Made by a program: the position numbers and the translations under genes
Assembly: GCF_902459465.1 (NCBI RefSeq)
Contig: NC_047076.1
Coordinates: forward strand, 2,927,488 to 2,991,487
Length of the DNA stretch: 64,000 bases
Origin: Asterias rubens
Taxonomy: Eukaryota; Echinodermata; Asteroidea; Forcipulatida; Asteriidae
Reading direction: 5' to 3'
Shown: in pieces, positions 1 through 17,200 of the stretch
Layout: each line of letters opens with the position of its first letter
How positions within the stretch are numbered: the stretch's first letter is position 1
The notes under the pieces: model-generated
The model's database searches: none
The model's input: only the letters and a program-made list of their open reading frames with translations
Told to the model about the DNA's origin: nothing

Positions 1-77
1 ATTGATCATTACCCCCAGAATTCCTCAATGATTCTAACCATGATTTTGAGTAGCTATACCAATAGTCCCCCGTGCCT

Positions 78-475
78 TTAAAGGCAGTGGACACTATTGG
101 TAATTACTCAAAATAATTATTAGCATAAAACCTTACTTGGTATCGAGTAATGGGGAGAGGTTGATGGTATAAAACATTGTGAGAAACGGCTCCCTCTGAA
201 GTGCCATAGTTTTCGAGAAAGAAGTAAATTTCCATGAAAAATAAATGAAATGAATTTGATTTTGAGTCCTCAGATTAAGAACTTGAGGTCTCGAAATCAA
301 CCATTTAAACGCACACAACTTCGTGTGACATGGGTGTTTTTTTCTTTCGTTATTATATCTCGCACGTTCGATGACCGATTGAGCTCAACAGGTTTGTTAT
401 TTTATGCATATGTTGAGATACACCAACTGTGAAGGCTAGTCTTTGACAATTACCAATAGTGTCCACTGCCTTTAA
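78..475 (+). repeat. MITE family A, full-length copy
   Basis: About 400 bp bounded by inverted ends: TTAAAGGCAGTGGACACTAT on the left and the matching CCAATAGTGTCCACTGCC-TTTAA on the right. The inside has recognisable blocks (GAGAAACGGCTCC, CGAGACCTCA-type inverted motifs, GAGCTCAA, TGTTGAGATACACCA). At least 13 related copies occur in this window in both orientations. The TTAA ends suggest target duplications of a TA/TTAA-targeting DNA transposon. No transposase is present. Confidence 0.85.
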
Positions 476-1024
476 ACTAAAAAAAAAAACAAGCACTCTC
501 ACTATTAATTGATATGTGTTTACGTTGTGACAGCATGGATTAGGTGTCGTTTATAAACGAAATATTTAACTTGCATCTATTTTGAAACTTAACTGCAACG
601 AAAAAAAAAAGGATCAACGTGACATTGAACTTCTTGTGATGACTGTGCTCATTTTGGAGACACGCTTTATGACCGCAAACAATTAGTGATAGGCACGGGC
701 AAGGGTATATGACCGTGTTCGTAGTTTGTATTTCTTTCTATAAATTCTATCGCGGATGCAGGTCCTATAATAGCAAAGAGCAAGTGTAAATACCATGGAG
801 CTATACAAAAGATATAACGACCTGTAGTTTTATTGTGCGTTCTGACTAAACGAGTTGCATTATGGAGAAGCCCCGTGTTTTTTTTGGAATGGAATACTTT
901 ATGGGGTTATAGTTTGAGGCAATACACATTATATTCCAACCAAACCCTACCCGCATAAACCAATTCGCATTTCCAACAAACCTTATTTTCAGGAATGCCA
1001 ATTTAACATCCTTGAAATTGCACC

Positions 1025-1388
1025 TTAAAGGGAAGGTACACTATTGGTAATTGTCAAAGACCAGTGTTCTCACTTGGTGTATCTCAACATATACAAAAAA
1101 TAACAAACCTGTGAAAATTTGAGCTCAATTGGTCATCGGAGTTGAGAGAAAATGATGAAAGTAAAAACACCTTTGTGCTTTCAGATATCTTTTATTATAA
1201 AAGACTTCTAGCAGAAGACTTCTATTATTTTAGTGAGAAATCACCTCTATTTCAAAATCTATGCTACTTCAGAAGGAGCCGTTTCTCACAATGTTTTATA
1301 CTATCAACAGCTCTCAAATGCTCGTTACCAAGTCAGTTTTAAGTTATATTTGTTTTGAGTAAATACCAAACGTGTACCTTCCCTTTAA
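1025..1388 (-). repeat. MITE family A variant
   Basis: Ends are TTAAAGGGAAGGTACAC and its inverse, a diverged form of the family terminus. Internal blocks (TCAAAGACCAGT, CTTGGTGTATCTCAACAT, GGAGCCGTTTCTCACAATG) match the other copies read in the opposite orientation. Confidence 0.75.
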
Positions 1389-2283
1389 ATGGGGCTGCGA
1401 GTTCAAATTCAGTTTTTTATCTTGACAAAAAGAATGATGTTAAAGTACAGTGACAATACACCGTTTTAATGTGGGGTTAGAGACCTGCGTTTGTGTCCAT
1501 TTTTCACTCCACTAAAACTAGAATTGATTTTGAATTCGACCTTAGAGAGAGACCCTTTTTAATTAAGAGCGGAAACCTCTTTACATTTATCTAATTCACG
1601 GCCGGGTTCACGCTGTATAGGAGAGGCACTGAGCTGGCCTGAGCCGAATCTGGAGCCGAAGCCGTGGTTTCGAGAAGGCAGTAGTACTATTGGTTCTTCC
1701 GTGATGGCACGTAAACACTTGGTGTATGACCTTCTGCTTTGGAATTCAAAATTAATAATAATATTGTGAAAATTACTCATCACAATATACCATCGAAATC
1801 AGATTCAGCCAAGCGTGCAATGGTTTTCTCGAACCAACCGTGCGGAAAAAAACAAAACTCTTGTCTGCTTCAAAAACTGTTTATGATTCAGAAATATATT
1901 TTAGTGTATTGTGACGGTACGTATAGGCTACAGCTGTGTAACAGCCTTGGTCTATTTTGTTACAGTCATCGATTAAACTTACTAAACATATTCTGTTTTG
2001 ACAGAAACGCTTACTGATCATGGCGTCACGCATGGGACTATAAGTTTGCATATTGAATAATTTAATAGCTATAATGAGTAATCATTACACGCGTATGTTA
2101 ATATTGTGGTATTGTTATTTTCATACAAATTGCCGTTTGTGTTTATTTTATTGGGAAACAGGGTCATATGTTGATAAATAGCCTGATATTTAGTTCATTA
2201 CAGGGCGAGGCTGTTTGTTTTGGGGAGATTTCTTCTCAGTAAAGATCAACCGCTATTAATGTAAAAACGAAAACTAATTTCCC

Positions 2284-2680
2284 TTGAAATACCAACATAT
2301 ACACATCAACTTGGGACGAGCATGGATGCAAATTGCCTCTGGTAGCAAGAATGTGTTCACCGTTCATTTAAATGAGAAACAATTTGACTTCGTAATCAGG
2401 TTGGCTCACCCCTGCCTTTTACGTCTGTGGATCGAAGGTTCGGATCCCGAACCTCAGGCCGTCGTCTTGTGGTTTGGGTTTTTCAGTCCCCTTGCTGTGT
2501 GGGTTTTCCATTGGGATTCCCCCCTCCCCCACCCCCCCCCCCAACTCTAAAACTACACAACCATTGTCTTGCTCGGGGAAAGGCCATTTTTGTTTTGCAA
2601 AGGGTCCATGGAATCTTTTGAAGGGACACGGCAAGGCCAAGACTATGCGCAACAGATGGCCTCCGTGGCCCTCCGTGTGA
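2284..2680. repeat. Unassigned low-complexity and interspersed repeat stretch
   Basis: Contains a C-rich run at about 2519-2541 and a piece of the interspersed family marked by AAGGCCATTTTTGTTTTGC, AAAGGG and GGCCTCCGTGGCC (about 2560-2680). Several overlapping short open frames here on both strands look like by-products of base composition. Confidence 0.4.
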
Positions 2681-2704
2681 CTGTCACCAAGTTATCAATG
2701 TCAT

Positions 2705-3064
2705 ATAGAATATTAATTTTGGTTTTTACCCATACACCGATGTGTGTTAGCACTGTATACTCAGTACTTTCCCCGAGTCATGTGAAAAAAAATATCACAG
2801 GCATGTTACTCGAACCCACGACCCTTGCAATTGATTCGAACCCACGACCCTTGCAATTCTAGAGCAGGATTCGAACTGCCTCTAGCTACCGGGCAACCTC
2901 GGTTGTCTAGTTGGTAAGACACTGCTCTAGAATTGCAAGGGTTGTGGGTTCGAATCCCACCCGAGTAACATGCCTGTGATACGTTTCACAGGACTCGGGG
3001 AAGTACTGAGTATACAGTGCTAACACACATCGGTGTATGGGTAAAAACCAAAAATTAATATTCT
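2705..3064. repeat. Two tRNA-derived SINEs head to head
   Basis: The right copy (about 2898-3064, plus) starts with a tRNA-like head: TGTCTAGTTGGTAAGAC resembles an A box and GGTTCGAATCCC a B box. It continues with AACATGCCTGTGATA and a tail reading GAGTATACAGTGCTAACACA. The left copy (about 2880-2705, minus) is the inverse of it and carries a short internal duplication of its B-box region. A tail fragment of the same family is at about 28637-28690. Confidence 0.75.
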
Positions 3065-3550
3065 TTATCCCCGATGCAAAATTTAAAATCTATTAAATGT
3101 CATATTGACTTCCAGCTTGGTTGATTTTTATTTATTAGATGGGTTCAGAGATAATTGTTTTAAATTGCTGTATGACTAATCAAGTGGTTCACCTCAGGAA
3201 GTACAAACTATTGAGAGAGAATGTTCAGTTCCATTAATCAATGAATGACCGGTAGTTTGAAGGTTTGAAACGGAAGGTCACTGCCGGGTTTAAATAGTCG
3301 GACGTTGATCGTGCACAAAAGGTCAAATTAGTGAAGGTGTTTATTTTTATATCCATTGCCTAAAACAATCGAAGGATGGGGCATGGAAGTTCGTGATAAC
3401 GACAGGAAATATTAAATCACCACAAGAATCTTTTTCTTTCTTTCTCTTCGCTTGTTGTACTTTATTTCCACATTGATTAAAACACAATTATTACAAAATA
3501 CTGAGAACAAAACTTTCGTACAAAGTAATACATCAGCACATGTTCACGGT

Positions 3551-3957
3551 TTAAAGGGTCTGCATACGTTTGGTAAGGACTCTGTTTTAATGGCAATACG
3601 AACTTACGTGGTAAGAAGTATAGCAGCTTTGGGTAGAATGCATTTTGAGAAACTTTTCACTGAAACGAAGTACTGCAGTTATGGGGAAAATATATCACTC
3701 TTCATCCCCCAAAACTTGAATCTGAGAATCATTTACTGACAGGGATGTTTCGCAGATTGTGCATTCCAATTGCAGACATTCTTTCTGTGTGGACATAACC
3801 GCTCGAGACGTTCGGCAATAGAGCATATCTCAAAAACGCTACCACCATTTTAAATGAAATTTCCGCAGGTTAGTTTTATGGTAAATCTACAACTATACCA
3901 TGCTATATGATTGAAACAAACAGGGGTTCCAACTACAAAACGTATACAACCCTTTAA
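3551..3957. repeat. MITE, family with TTAAAGGGT ends
   Basis: About 400 bp with inverted ends TTAAAGGGTCTGCATACGTT and CGTATACAACCCTTTAA. The inside has no recognisable coding sequence. Same size class as family A but a different terminus. Confidence 0.6.
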
Positions 3958-6900
3958 ATGTGAAAGAGAAAAACTTTTATCTACATCCACTGGCAATTCA
4001 TTTCAAAGTGAAATTTGTACATGGTTTTAATACATAATGTATAGGAGTTGTTATAATCAAGGAATTTATTTAGCTTACATTTCAAATAGAGCCCTGACAT
4101 TCCGCATAATGGTAACCCGACTTTTATACTTTACTATGTTAGACTTTACTAGTGAGGATTAAAGACCTTTTTATAGTAATACTTTACTGGTAAGACATTA
4201 ACTGTTAGATTATATATCCGACTTCTGATAAAAGTCTGACATTTCCCATCTCTGGCAGTACCAACCCACCAGTATCCACATTAGACCAAATAAATCACAA
4301 GTAAAAAAAAAAGGGGGGGGGTCAGTCATAACTATAATACTTCAGTCTCTACACGAGGCACGTTTATAAACGTTCTTTTTGTTTTAACCGAACATAAATT
4401 AGCAACGATTAAACAGATGGACTTGAAGCCCTGTGAGGGTCATAAAGGGCAGACAGTGCAAGCTGAACAGCCGGTTATTTATACTGCATCCTGCCCATGA
4501 ACATCCTCTTATGGATGGGACTCTAAACTAATTGCCACTTTGAAGATGAGTGACAGTCCAGGACAGAACAAAATCCTTGGGAGAAAATTTCAGCCTGGAT
4601 TAGTCTTGATTAACCTTGACATTTAGGCTGAACTATCCAGTCTTGAAACGTCAAGGGCACCTATGCGTTTTCTCCTTGGGTTAAGGGTACCTCTGTAATG
4701 AAAATTGTCCAAAATTTCATTGGCAAATTTCAAGGGGCACCGAGGCAATGACTAGGGGTAATGGAGGCAACAGCCTAAGTTTCTTCCGAGAGAAGCATCA
4801 AGCTTGACATCCAAATTACTCTGAGAGGGTGCAGAACAAGGGGCCAATTTTGAATGCGTACTAATTTGCTAAGCAGATTCTGGATAGGACTAAATTAGCA
4901 GGGAACCAGCCTCAACCAGGTTACACGACTATGGCATGTTGGCTGGTAACCATTATCTGGTAAGCAATTTTACTTTGTGCGATGCTAACATCTTTGGTAT
5001 GAAATTCAGACCCAGTGGTCTGGAGGTATCATGATAGTTGCCTTTGCTGTCCACAAAGCATCATAGTTGATCTAATAAAATTGATAACTCAATAATTCTC
5101 TGTAATACAGTAAATTAAATGGCATCTCCTGACACCCTGACACCTGTAACATCAAAGTAAAATAAAATAATAGGAAATTAAAATAAAACAAAATGATGAA
5201 TAAACCAAAACTTAAAATACAAATAAAAACCAAAACTAAAAAAAGAAATCTGTTAAATAAAATTAAATAATGAACGGCGGTGCTCAATCACATAATTATC
5301 ATTTGCAACCATAAAATAACACATTAATCAAAATCATGGACAAAATCATCGATTAATGAACAGTTATGACAAATCAAAACAGAACAAAACAAAACCACAG
5401 TCACATTTCCGATCAACAGGAAGCATTACACGTTTTCCCTAAACAGTTTCACCAGACCATATTTCCCTTTTGGTTCCAACACACGTACACACAAAAAAAA
5501 ACTTTTAAAATATTGCACTTGTACTTTAACGATAGGAAACTTCCACAATATAAAACCTATGGAAGTTCCTGTTAGAGGGATGTACAGTTTTCCTTTAAAA
5601 AAATTTATGGTGCCAGCTCGTGGTTCATTTAAAGTTTCCGCTGTTTAGGAACCGAAACTGAGTTCGCTGGGCGTGACTTGAACAGAGAGTCTTCTGTGTA
5701 GAAACTTGAACCCACTTCATGTATGGATGATACCCCGTGTGCCAGTGTGTACCATTCTGTACCATTTGAACTAAGACTCTGCTAAGATCAAAACGACAGG
5801 CCATTAACTATCTGTTGGCATTTATACCATAGGTCCTTTTGGTTGGTAAGCAGTTTGCAACAGCTAACTCTATTTTCTCATTTGAACTAACTAAACCATT
5901 TTAACTGATACGGAGATGTGCTACTTGATATTCCCCCCTTGGTAGATAGACTAGAAGAACTATAAGCCTGATTAAAAAAAATTACCCATTTCATGTTTGG
6001 ATGACACCCTGGTATAAACCAATCCGACAAAACAAAATTGGTATCCCCTCTATTGAAAACTACCAACTGCGGTGTCTTTTTGTGCACAATCTAGGCATTG
6101 AAGACACCGCAGCAAAAAGGCGCGTGGTGCTAAACACTTGCGCGCCTGGTGCACGTCGGATTAGTCTATAAGCAGGTCTTGAATTTCATCTTTGAAAGGG
6201 CAAGGCCATTTTGATATTGCAAAGGGCACTTCCATTGGAAAATCTGAAAATCTATGGAAAACTTGGCATCAAGGCCGAAACCATGGTCTTTAACTCTTGA
6301 ATTTACCCTCCACTCCAACTTGAGTTTTTTGAAGACACAAATCTTTCTCACAATCTTAAAGGACAGAACAACTTGGTGCATGTTACCATCAGCCACAATT
6401 GTGCACTGACCTAATTTTTGCATTCCTGAAGGGACCTAAAGAGCGGTTCTGCTACTCTATCCCATTTTATCTGATGTAGTTGAAACATTCTTTTCAAAAG
6501 TGCTTATCGTTTTGTACCCATCTGTTTCGTTGAAACCCTAAACTTCTGTTTTTGAAACTAAAAATAGTTTAGAGTCTTTATCTCGAAATATTATTAGTCA
6601 GTGAAATTTTGTTATAGGATAATATTTCACAAACTGAGATATTGTGAAATTCCAACATAAGTTTTTTTGTCAACAGTTTGTCTATTGTGTTAAAGTAGTG
6701 AATGAGAAACAGACAACACCTATGTCTCTGCCGAATTGACAACTTTGGCCATACTAGCTCCTGAATTTCATTGGTTAAACTCTGACGGTCGCTGGTGCCC
6801 ACTTACACTTAGACAAAATGATGTGCATAAGAGGGAAGGTTACCAATCAAGGTCATAGGTGAAAAACCCTAAAACTAATGGCTGGTATTCAGTGTCTTGT

Positions 6901-7840
6901 ACAAAAGCAAGCTTACTAGTAGCACATGACAATGGTGCTACATATCTTGGAAAGGGACAAAAATAGATGAATATCTAAAAAATGTTATAGTAAATGTTTA
7001 CATCTTTACAACTTTACAAGTGTATACTGGAAAACATCACTCTTTACAGCTTTTTTACTGCATTTGGCAATGATAGTCAATAGCACACAAGTTAAACAAA
7101 TTGCTGTCCAAGTCTTCATCTTCCAAACTTCAAGTCCAAACCTGTGGACTCCTGTGAAATTTGTATGGCCTAGAGAAAAGTCTGGTAGATATTTTAATTA
7201 TTCAAACCTTACCCCTTGGTTGTGCTTAAAAAAAAATGTTGTAACTCCATTGGAATTTAAGAGCAAGGATCAGATTTGACGTATGTGAAAATTCTAGACC
7301 CAGAACCTCACAGATGTTACAATTCAGGTGATTTATAGTCTCTGTGGTGCATCACCGGAAATACAAAACTACAACTTACATGGACTATTACTTTCTCCCT
7401 TTCGGTGGCTGCTTAACACTTTTCAAGAAAATCTGAAGGTTCCAGGACATTTTGAGAAAATCCTGAAACCAAGACAAATTCTGAAAAAGCTTAACAACAG
7501 TGCTGGGTAACACAACATCCATGCCTGTGTACACATATCGAGCAACTGGTACTATGTTTTCAGGCTTAATACTTCATTCTTCAAAGGGCAAGACAGTTTT
7601 TCTCGTACTAAATGGCACTTCCATGAGTGAAATTATATTTTGTACGTAAAATTTCCATTGGGGCACCAAGGGAATGCTAAGTGGCATTGAAGCCTTTGTT
7701 GCCTCCATGAAGTATTCGTCCTGTGTTTTGTTCAATACCTGAAACAGTTACGCAGTAAAGCATCCAATAAAACCCGCGCTTAGATTTTAGAGGTGGTTAT
7801 TAGGGTAAACACTTTTCATAGTTTTTTTGTTTATTGTTTT
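3958..7840. other. Spacer downstream of CDK5, no gene seen
   Basis: AT-rich DNA with dispersed fragments of interspersed repeats: a TTGCTAAGCAGA-type family near 4850-4980, and the GGCAAGGCCATTTT / GGGCACTTCCATTGG family near 6170-6280 and 7575-7715. It may contain the CDK5 3' UTR; a minus-strand AATAAA occurs at 7830-7835, only a few bases past the stop, and I do not trust it. Confidence 0.4.
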
Positions 7841-12301
<4,461 letters not shown>

Positions 12302-12769
12302 TTTTTTCTCGTTTTGACGGATTCGCCGCCACTACCGGTTTAGCAGTAGAAAGGATGCAGTCTTGGGTGTTTGGGGGCGGAGTTTACCTCTCTAAATAGT
12401 TTGTTTGTCCCAACAAATAACCTTGGATTTTACGTAAACCGTAATTGAGATTATTATTCGAAAATTGTTAACTGTGAGTAGCTGTTACTCAAAATCGTGG
12501 GTTAGTGGAGGTATACCTCCTTGTATCACCCCCCCCCCCCCCCCCCCAATTTGTTATCTGTGACCTCACAATCCATGCACTAAAAGAATAATGCTAGGGT
12601 TGGAGTCTTGTGTTATTTTACAATCAGTGAGGCTGAAATCGTACTGCGTTAACAGGCAGGCACCTTGTTCCTCGGTGATGTACAAATAAGATATTGAGAA
12701 GCTGTATATTTACGCGTCACCCATTCGGTAAAGTATAAGACGTTTACACGGGTACGGCCTGACAGTCTG

Positions 12770-12900
12770 AGGCCGTGTCCGAAACGGCGACTTCGGCTAC
12801 AGCTACGGCTAGATCGCGCGCGTCTGCCTATTCTTCAACACTGGTAGACGCGCTGATCTAGACGTAGCTGTAGCCGAAGTCGTCGTTTCGGACACGGCCT
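12770..12900. repeat. 131-bp GC-rich palindrome, copy 1
   Basis: Arms of about 58 bases begin AGGCCGTGTCCGAAACG and are inverted at the other end, around a loop reading ATTCTTCAACACTG. It is far more GC-rich than its surroundings. The copy at 27926-28056 differs at one base that I can see. It probably is a non-autonomous mobile element. Confidence 0.8.
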
Positions 12901-13906
12901 AACACTGACAGCGTGAGAAAAGTCACGGCACAAGCGATTACATAATCGTGCGCTATTTTTAGCACAACCCTGGAATGAATCATCAATACATATCAAATTA
13001 GTTCTATCTCGGTAACAATCAGAAAAGAATCTGACGTAAAACATAAGGGATTACTTTTGTGTTTTATTCACGTTTAATGTGTAAGATTCAGAGCCAAAAT
13101 TATGACTAATAGTACCTCATGATCGAACAAAAAAGAAATAATTGGTCACCAACAATGAAATTCCCCATGGCAAGTTCCTCCATAAATGATCCAATTATTG
13201 CTAGAACTTTGGAAGTAGTATGGGATTGCGATGACACATTATCGAAGGAATAAATTGAATATTGATGTGACAGATTCTGAATTTTAATTTTTACCGCCAA
13301 GGTCTAAAAATGCTCGTGTGGATGTCGCAAGCTGCACACTACTGGCCCACCCCTTTCAGTCGTCGTTTCGAATAATTATCTGATGAACAGTGGGAGGGAG
13401 CTGTGTTATCCAATCATCGCACATCACACAACATATAAATTTACCCAGTCAAATATATTCAAATTAATTTTATTTCAATTAATCTTCATTTGATCCCCAA
13501 CAAGGTAATTCCAATGCTTTCATACAATGACATTTTAAACTCTTTGGACGGTGGTTCATGTAGAATAAATCACTTGTAATTTTGGCCCCGAAAGGATTGA
13601 GCCGCCTCGTGAAAGACTTATTGGTTCTTATTTTTTAGGACATGACTTTGCAGAACATTTAGATTCAAAAGCCGAAATCGGAACAGTTAATTTGTTTAAT
13701 TGCGTTTGTAATCCTAAAACACGTGGCTTAATAAACACGCTGAAATAATGACACGTTTCAAATGTCGATTTTCTCGCTTGAATCGGCCTGAATTTACCTG
13801 GACGTAGGTAACTTAGCAATCGTATAAATGTTACAGGGCACCAGACTTTACAGCCATAAAATAGTCCCGGCACTTCTGTAGCAGACGACAGTGGTCTTTA
13901 ACAAGA

Positions 13907-13925
13907 CATGGCAAAAGCTGATTGG
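13907..13925 (-). promoter_or_regulatory. ERSE-like element upstream of PDIA4
   Basis: On the plus strand CATGG, nine bases, then ATTGG; read on the minus strand this is CCAAT-N9-CCATG. The ER-stress response element bound by NF-Y and ATF6 is CCAAT-N9-CCACG, so this has exact spacing and one mismatch. It lies about 300 bp before the PDIA4 start codon. Mammalian ERp72 genes are induced by the unfolded protein response. Confidence 0.45.
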
Positions 13926-14111
13926 CTGAGTGTACAACAAGTGTAATTAATCCGCCAGTAAGTAAATCAATTTTCCACCTATTAATAACTTATTGTATGT
14001 ATTTTATTAGGTAGAGAATACCTTAAATTAGTGTTTTGAACATAATTGCTGTATAATATCTTGATATAAAGTGCAATTTTTAACCAAAATACAGATTTAT
14101 GTTTTTGCGCG

Positions 14112-14119
14112 TATATATT
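14112..14119 (+). promoter_or_regulatory. Possible TATA-like box of PDIA4
   Basis: TATATATT about 100 bp upstream of the PDIA4 ATG, with a reverse CCAAT (ATTGG) just after it at about 14132. The position is reasonable for a short 5' UTR, but AT-rich DNA makes chance matches common. Confidence 0.25.
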
Positions 14120-14218
14120 TTGGAAATAATAATTGGATGTTATGAGGCCAGTGATACATCTACAAAAAGTACACACAAGAGTTCGGAAGTGTGGTGAATT
14201 TTGTCGTTCTTTTTGACG

Positions 14219-17200
14219 ATGGCGCCCAAAAATGTCTGGTTTTTGGCAGCCCTTCTTGGGCTGGTAGTTGTCTTTTCTCCGTCTGTTTTATCTGAAGGGG
14301 AGGACGTGAAGACAGAAGCAGGTAAATTTGTACTTTTTGGATTGTTTGTGGTGACGTGTGTTTTGATTATTATTGGTATTTGATGTTGCATCTATTTCGG
14401 GATAAAATGTGGGATGCTCCTTTCTTTATCTATCTATTTATATTTATAATTTATAATTAATGATACATGTAGATTAGAATGTTCATATTTGATGAGAAAT
14501 TAATAATGTAGTTTCGCGTTTGGAGTTCTGCTCAGTGAGCGTTTTATTCATTTTTGTTTCGGCATCGATGCAAAGCCAAAGCAAAGTTTGTACTGTAGAT
14601 TAGAGTAGGCGTGTAGCCTTTTTGTAGGCCCCTAGGGCTAGGTCTAAAAAACTATAGTTGCGATAACGTAACCCTCCTCCCGACGGCCGCCAGGCTGGAG
14701 GGTTACGAGATTGTTACGAGTGGAAACGGTTGATCTGACACAAATTCTGAGGGTACGAACTTATCGGCAATGTCTAATGCAGCCTGCCATAATACTCAAA
14801 ACACCATTGAGGAAATATTTCGTGGCAATGCGTAGGGTGCATTGTGTAGCCCGGCAACTGTGCACACATATGTGCGGTCATCACATGCATAGGCCTATAG
14901 GACAATGCACTGTACATGATTGTGAGTGAGTACACCATGTACATGTACATATACATGTACATGCACGTGTACTGTTGAACTACACGTCACACACGTAGAG
15001 CCGAAGCTCCGCCCCACGCAGGTTCAACATTTGAACCTGTGAGTTTCACTCCGGTTCGGGTAAGTTTTTGTCAATTTTTCTTCAAAATATTTCCTCAATG
15101 GTGTTTTGAGTATTATGGCAGGCTGCATTAGACATTGCGGATTAAGTTCGTACCCTCAGAATTTGTGTCATGATTTTTGAAAGTGGTAAAAATCGGGAAG
15201 GACCGTCGGGAAGGAGGGTTACGTTATCGCAACTAAAAAAACTTTAAGGCTAAATAATCGGTTTTTCGCTATTCTATCGTGACCCAGACGTCCGATCGAT
15301 CTCAAACTTCTACAGGTTTGTCAGTTTATTACACTGCCAGCAACTTTTTTGCTAGCAAAACCAATTCTGTAATTGTTCCTTTAAATATTAATTATTATTC
15401 ATTTAATTAAAATTAATATTAATAACAATTAACTTTTAATTTAATTGAAAGGATTAAAAAACACTAATAAATAAAATAAAATTAGTTAACAAATATTAAT
15501 ATGGTATTAATAATAATAAGCAAGATAAAAAAATTAATTTTCTGGGTTATTTATCTACACAACAATGTATTTTAGTAATGTTTTACTTACATAGTAATGT
15601 TTTACTTACATTGTAGTCTTTGACTCTATATTAAAGGCAGTGGACACTATTGGTAATTACTCAAAATAATTATTAGCATAAAACCTTTCTTGGTGACGAG
15701 TAATGGGGAGAGGTTGATGGTATAAAACATTGTGAGAAACGGCTCCTTCTAAAGTGCCATAGTTTTCGAGAAAGAAGTAATTTTCCACGAATTTGATTTC
15801 GAGACCTCAGATTTAGAACTTGAGGTCTCGAAATCAACCATCTAAACGCACACAATTTCGTGTGAAACAGGTGTGTTTTCCTTTCATAGTTATCTCGCAA
15901 CTTCGACGACCGATTGAGCTCAAATTTTCACAGGTTTATTTTTTTATGCATATGTTGAGATACACCATCTGTAAAGGCTAGACTTTGACAATAACCAATA
16001 GTGTCCACTGCCTTTAATATTAGAACGTTTGTATTAAAAACGAAGTTGAATATTGTGTCATGACTCATGTCTGCTACATTTGCGTTTTTGTATACTTTTG
16101 TAAATACAATTCTATGTCTGATGACAATTATTCTAAATTTCTGTTTTTCTTGTTATGTGTCTGCAAGATGGTGATGATGAGATCTTCACAATAGGTGATG
16201 ACCTTATAGTGGACATGGCTGATGAGGAGGCCCCAAAGGTTGAGGAAGAAGATGGGGTCCTTGTTCTCACCATGGATAACTTTGATAGCGTGGTCATGGA
16301 GGAAGACATCATACTGGTGGAATTCTACGCACCATGGTAGGTTGTTTTTGTCTGGTGTTGTTTTTGTTTAGATGATCTTTCGTCAAGGTAACTCGACAAA
16401 CTACCATAAAGGGATTAGACACTAAGCTGGCAACAGCCAATCTCTCTCATACATGTACAAACATTGGTTTAACGTCTATGATAATGAATTGCACAAATCA
16501 ATCAATTGTGATTCAGTAACTACTTTGTGTAGAAGGTATAACTTATTATAGTCATTGTAAAATCAGTGGTTGGCTTGGGGGATTCGAACCCCCTACCTTG
16601 TAATTGCAAGTCCTGCAGTCTAACCACTGGACCACTGTGGCCTTTTGTAGTGTCCATCTCTACATATCCCTTTTTCAAAGCGTTTCCCAACCTTGTAATT
16701 GCAAGTCCTGCAGTCTAACCACTGGACCACTGTGGCCTTTTGTAGTGTCCATCTCTACATATACCTTTTTTAAAGCGTTTCTGTGATCAGCTTCAGTGGA
16801 AATAACTAACAAGTTTGGTCTATTTTGGATGTGATTGTTGTAACCCTCAATTCTTAATATCCATCAGGAGGATCAAGGGTTGTGACTGTTGGGGGGGAAT
16901 CCATTGTTACATTTAGCAGCTGTTCAGGCCCATGAAAAACAGGATCCTTTTTGCAAAGCACTCTTAGCCTTGCTAAGTTGACAAATGCCGGCGCTATACA
17001 AATTCACATTATTGTTATTACTGCTAAGTTACATTAGTGTCTCTGTTCATGCTGGATTTAATTTTTATTTTTGTTACTATTAGGTGCGGCCACTGCAAGA
17101 GTCTAGCCCCAGAGTATGCCAAAGCGGCTAAGACTTTGAAAGATGGCACACCACCCGTTCCTCTAGCCAAAGTGGACGCTACTGCTCATCCTGACCTCGG

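Larger units (their letters stand above)
12302..14218. other. Shared divergent promoter region of CDK5 and PDIA4
   Basis: The 1.9 kb between the two start codons holds a C-homopolymer at about 12530-12547, the 131-bp palindrome at 12770-12900, and the ERSE-like and TATA-like sites close to PDIA4. The CDK5 side (12302-12400) has no obvious TATA box and is relatively GC-rich for this window. I see no extra gene here. Confidence 0.5.

Noticed and set aside
7830-7835. Polyadenylation signal for CDK5 right after the stop
   Set aside because: It would leave a 3' UTR of only a few dozen bases in very AT-rich sequence; likely chance.
12530-12547. C/G homopolymer runs (also 36543-36564, 40062-40081, 57330-57344)
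   Set aside because: Simple mononucleotide tracts; lengths are prone to sequencing error and no function can be inferred.
13411-13430. Second ERSE at CCAATCATCGCACATCACA
   Set aside because: Spacing is right but the second half-site has two mismatches and it is 800 bp from the PDIA4 start.
15673-15900. Small conserved protein recurring at several loci ([17 protein letters not shown])
   Set aside because: Each occurrence falls inside a MITE family A copy; similarity reflects the repeat, and frames break differently in each copy.
16570-16640. tRNA gene on the minus strand
   Set aside because: A- and B-box sequences are good but the acceptor stem pairs poorly, and the sequence continues into a repeated SINE body found elsewhere in the window.
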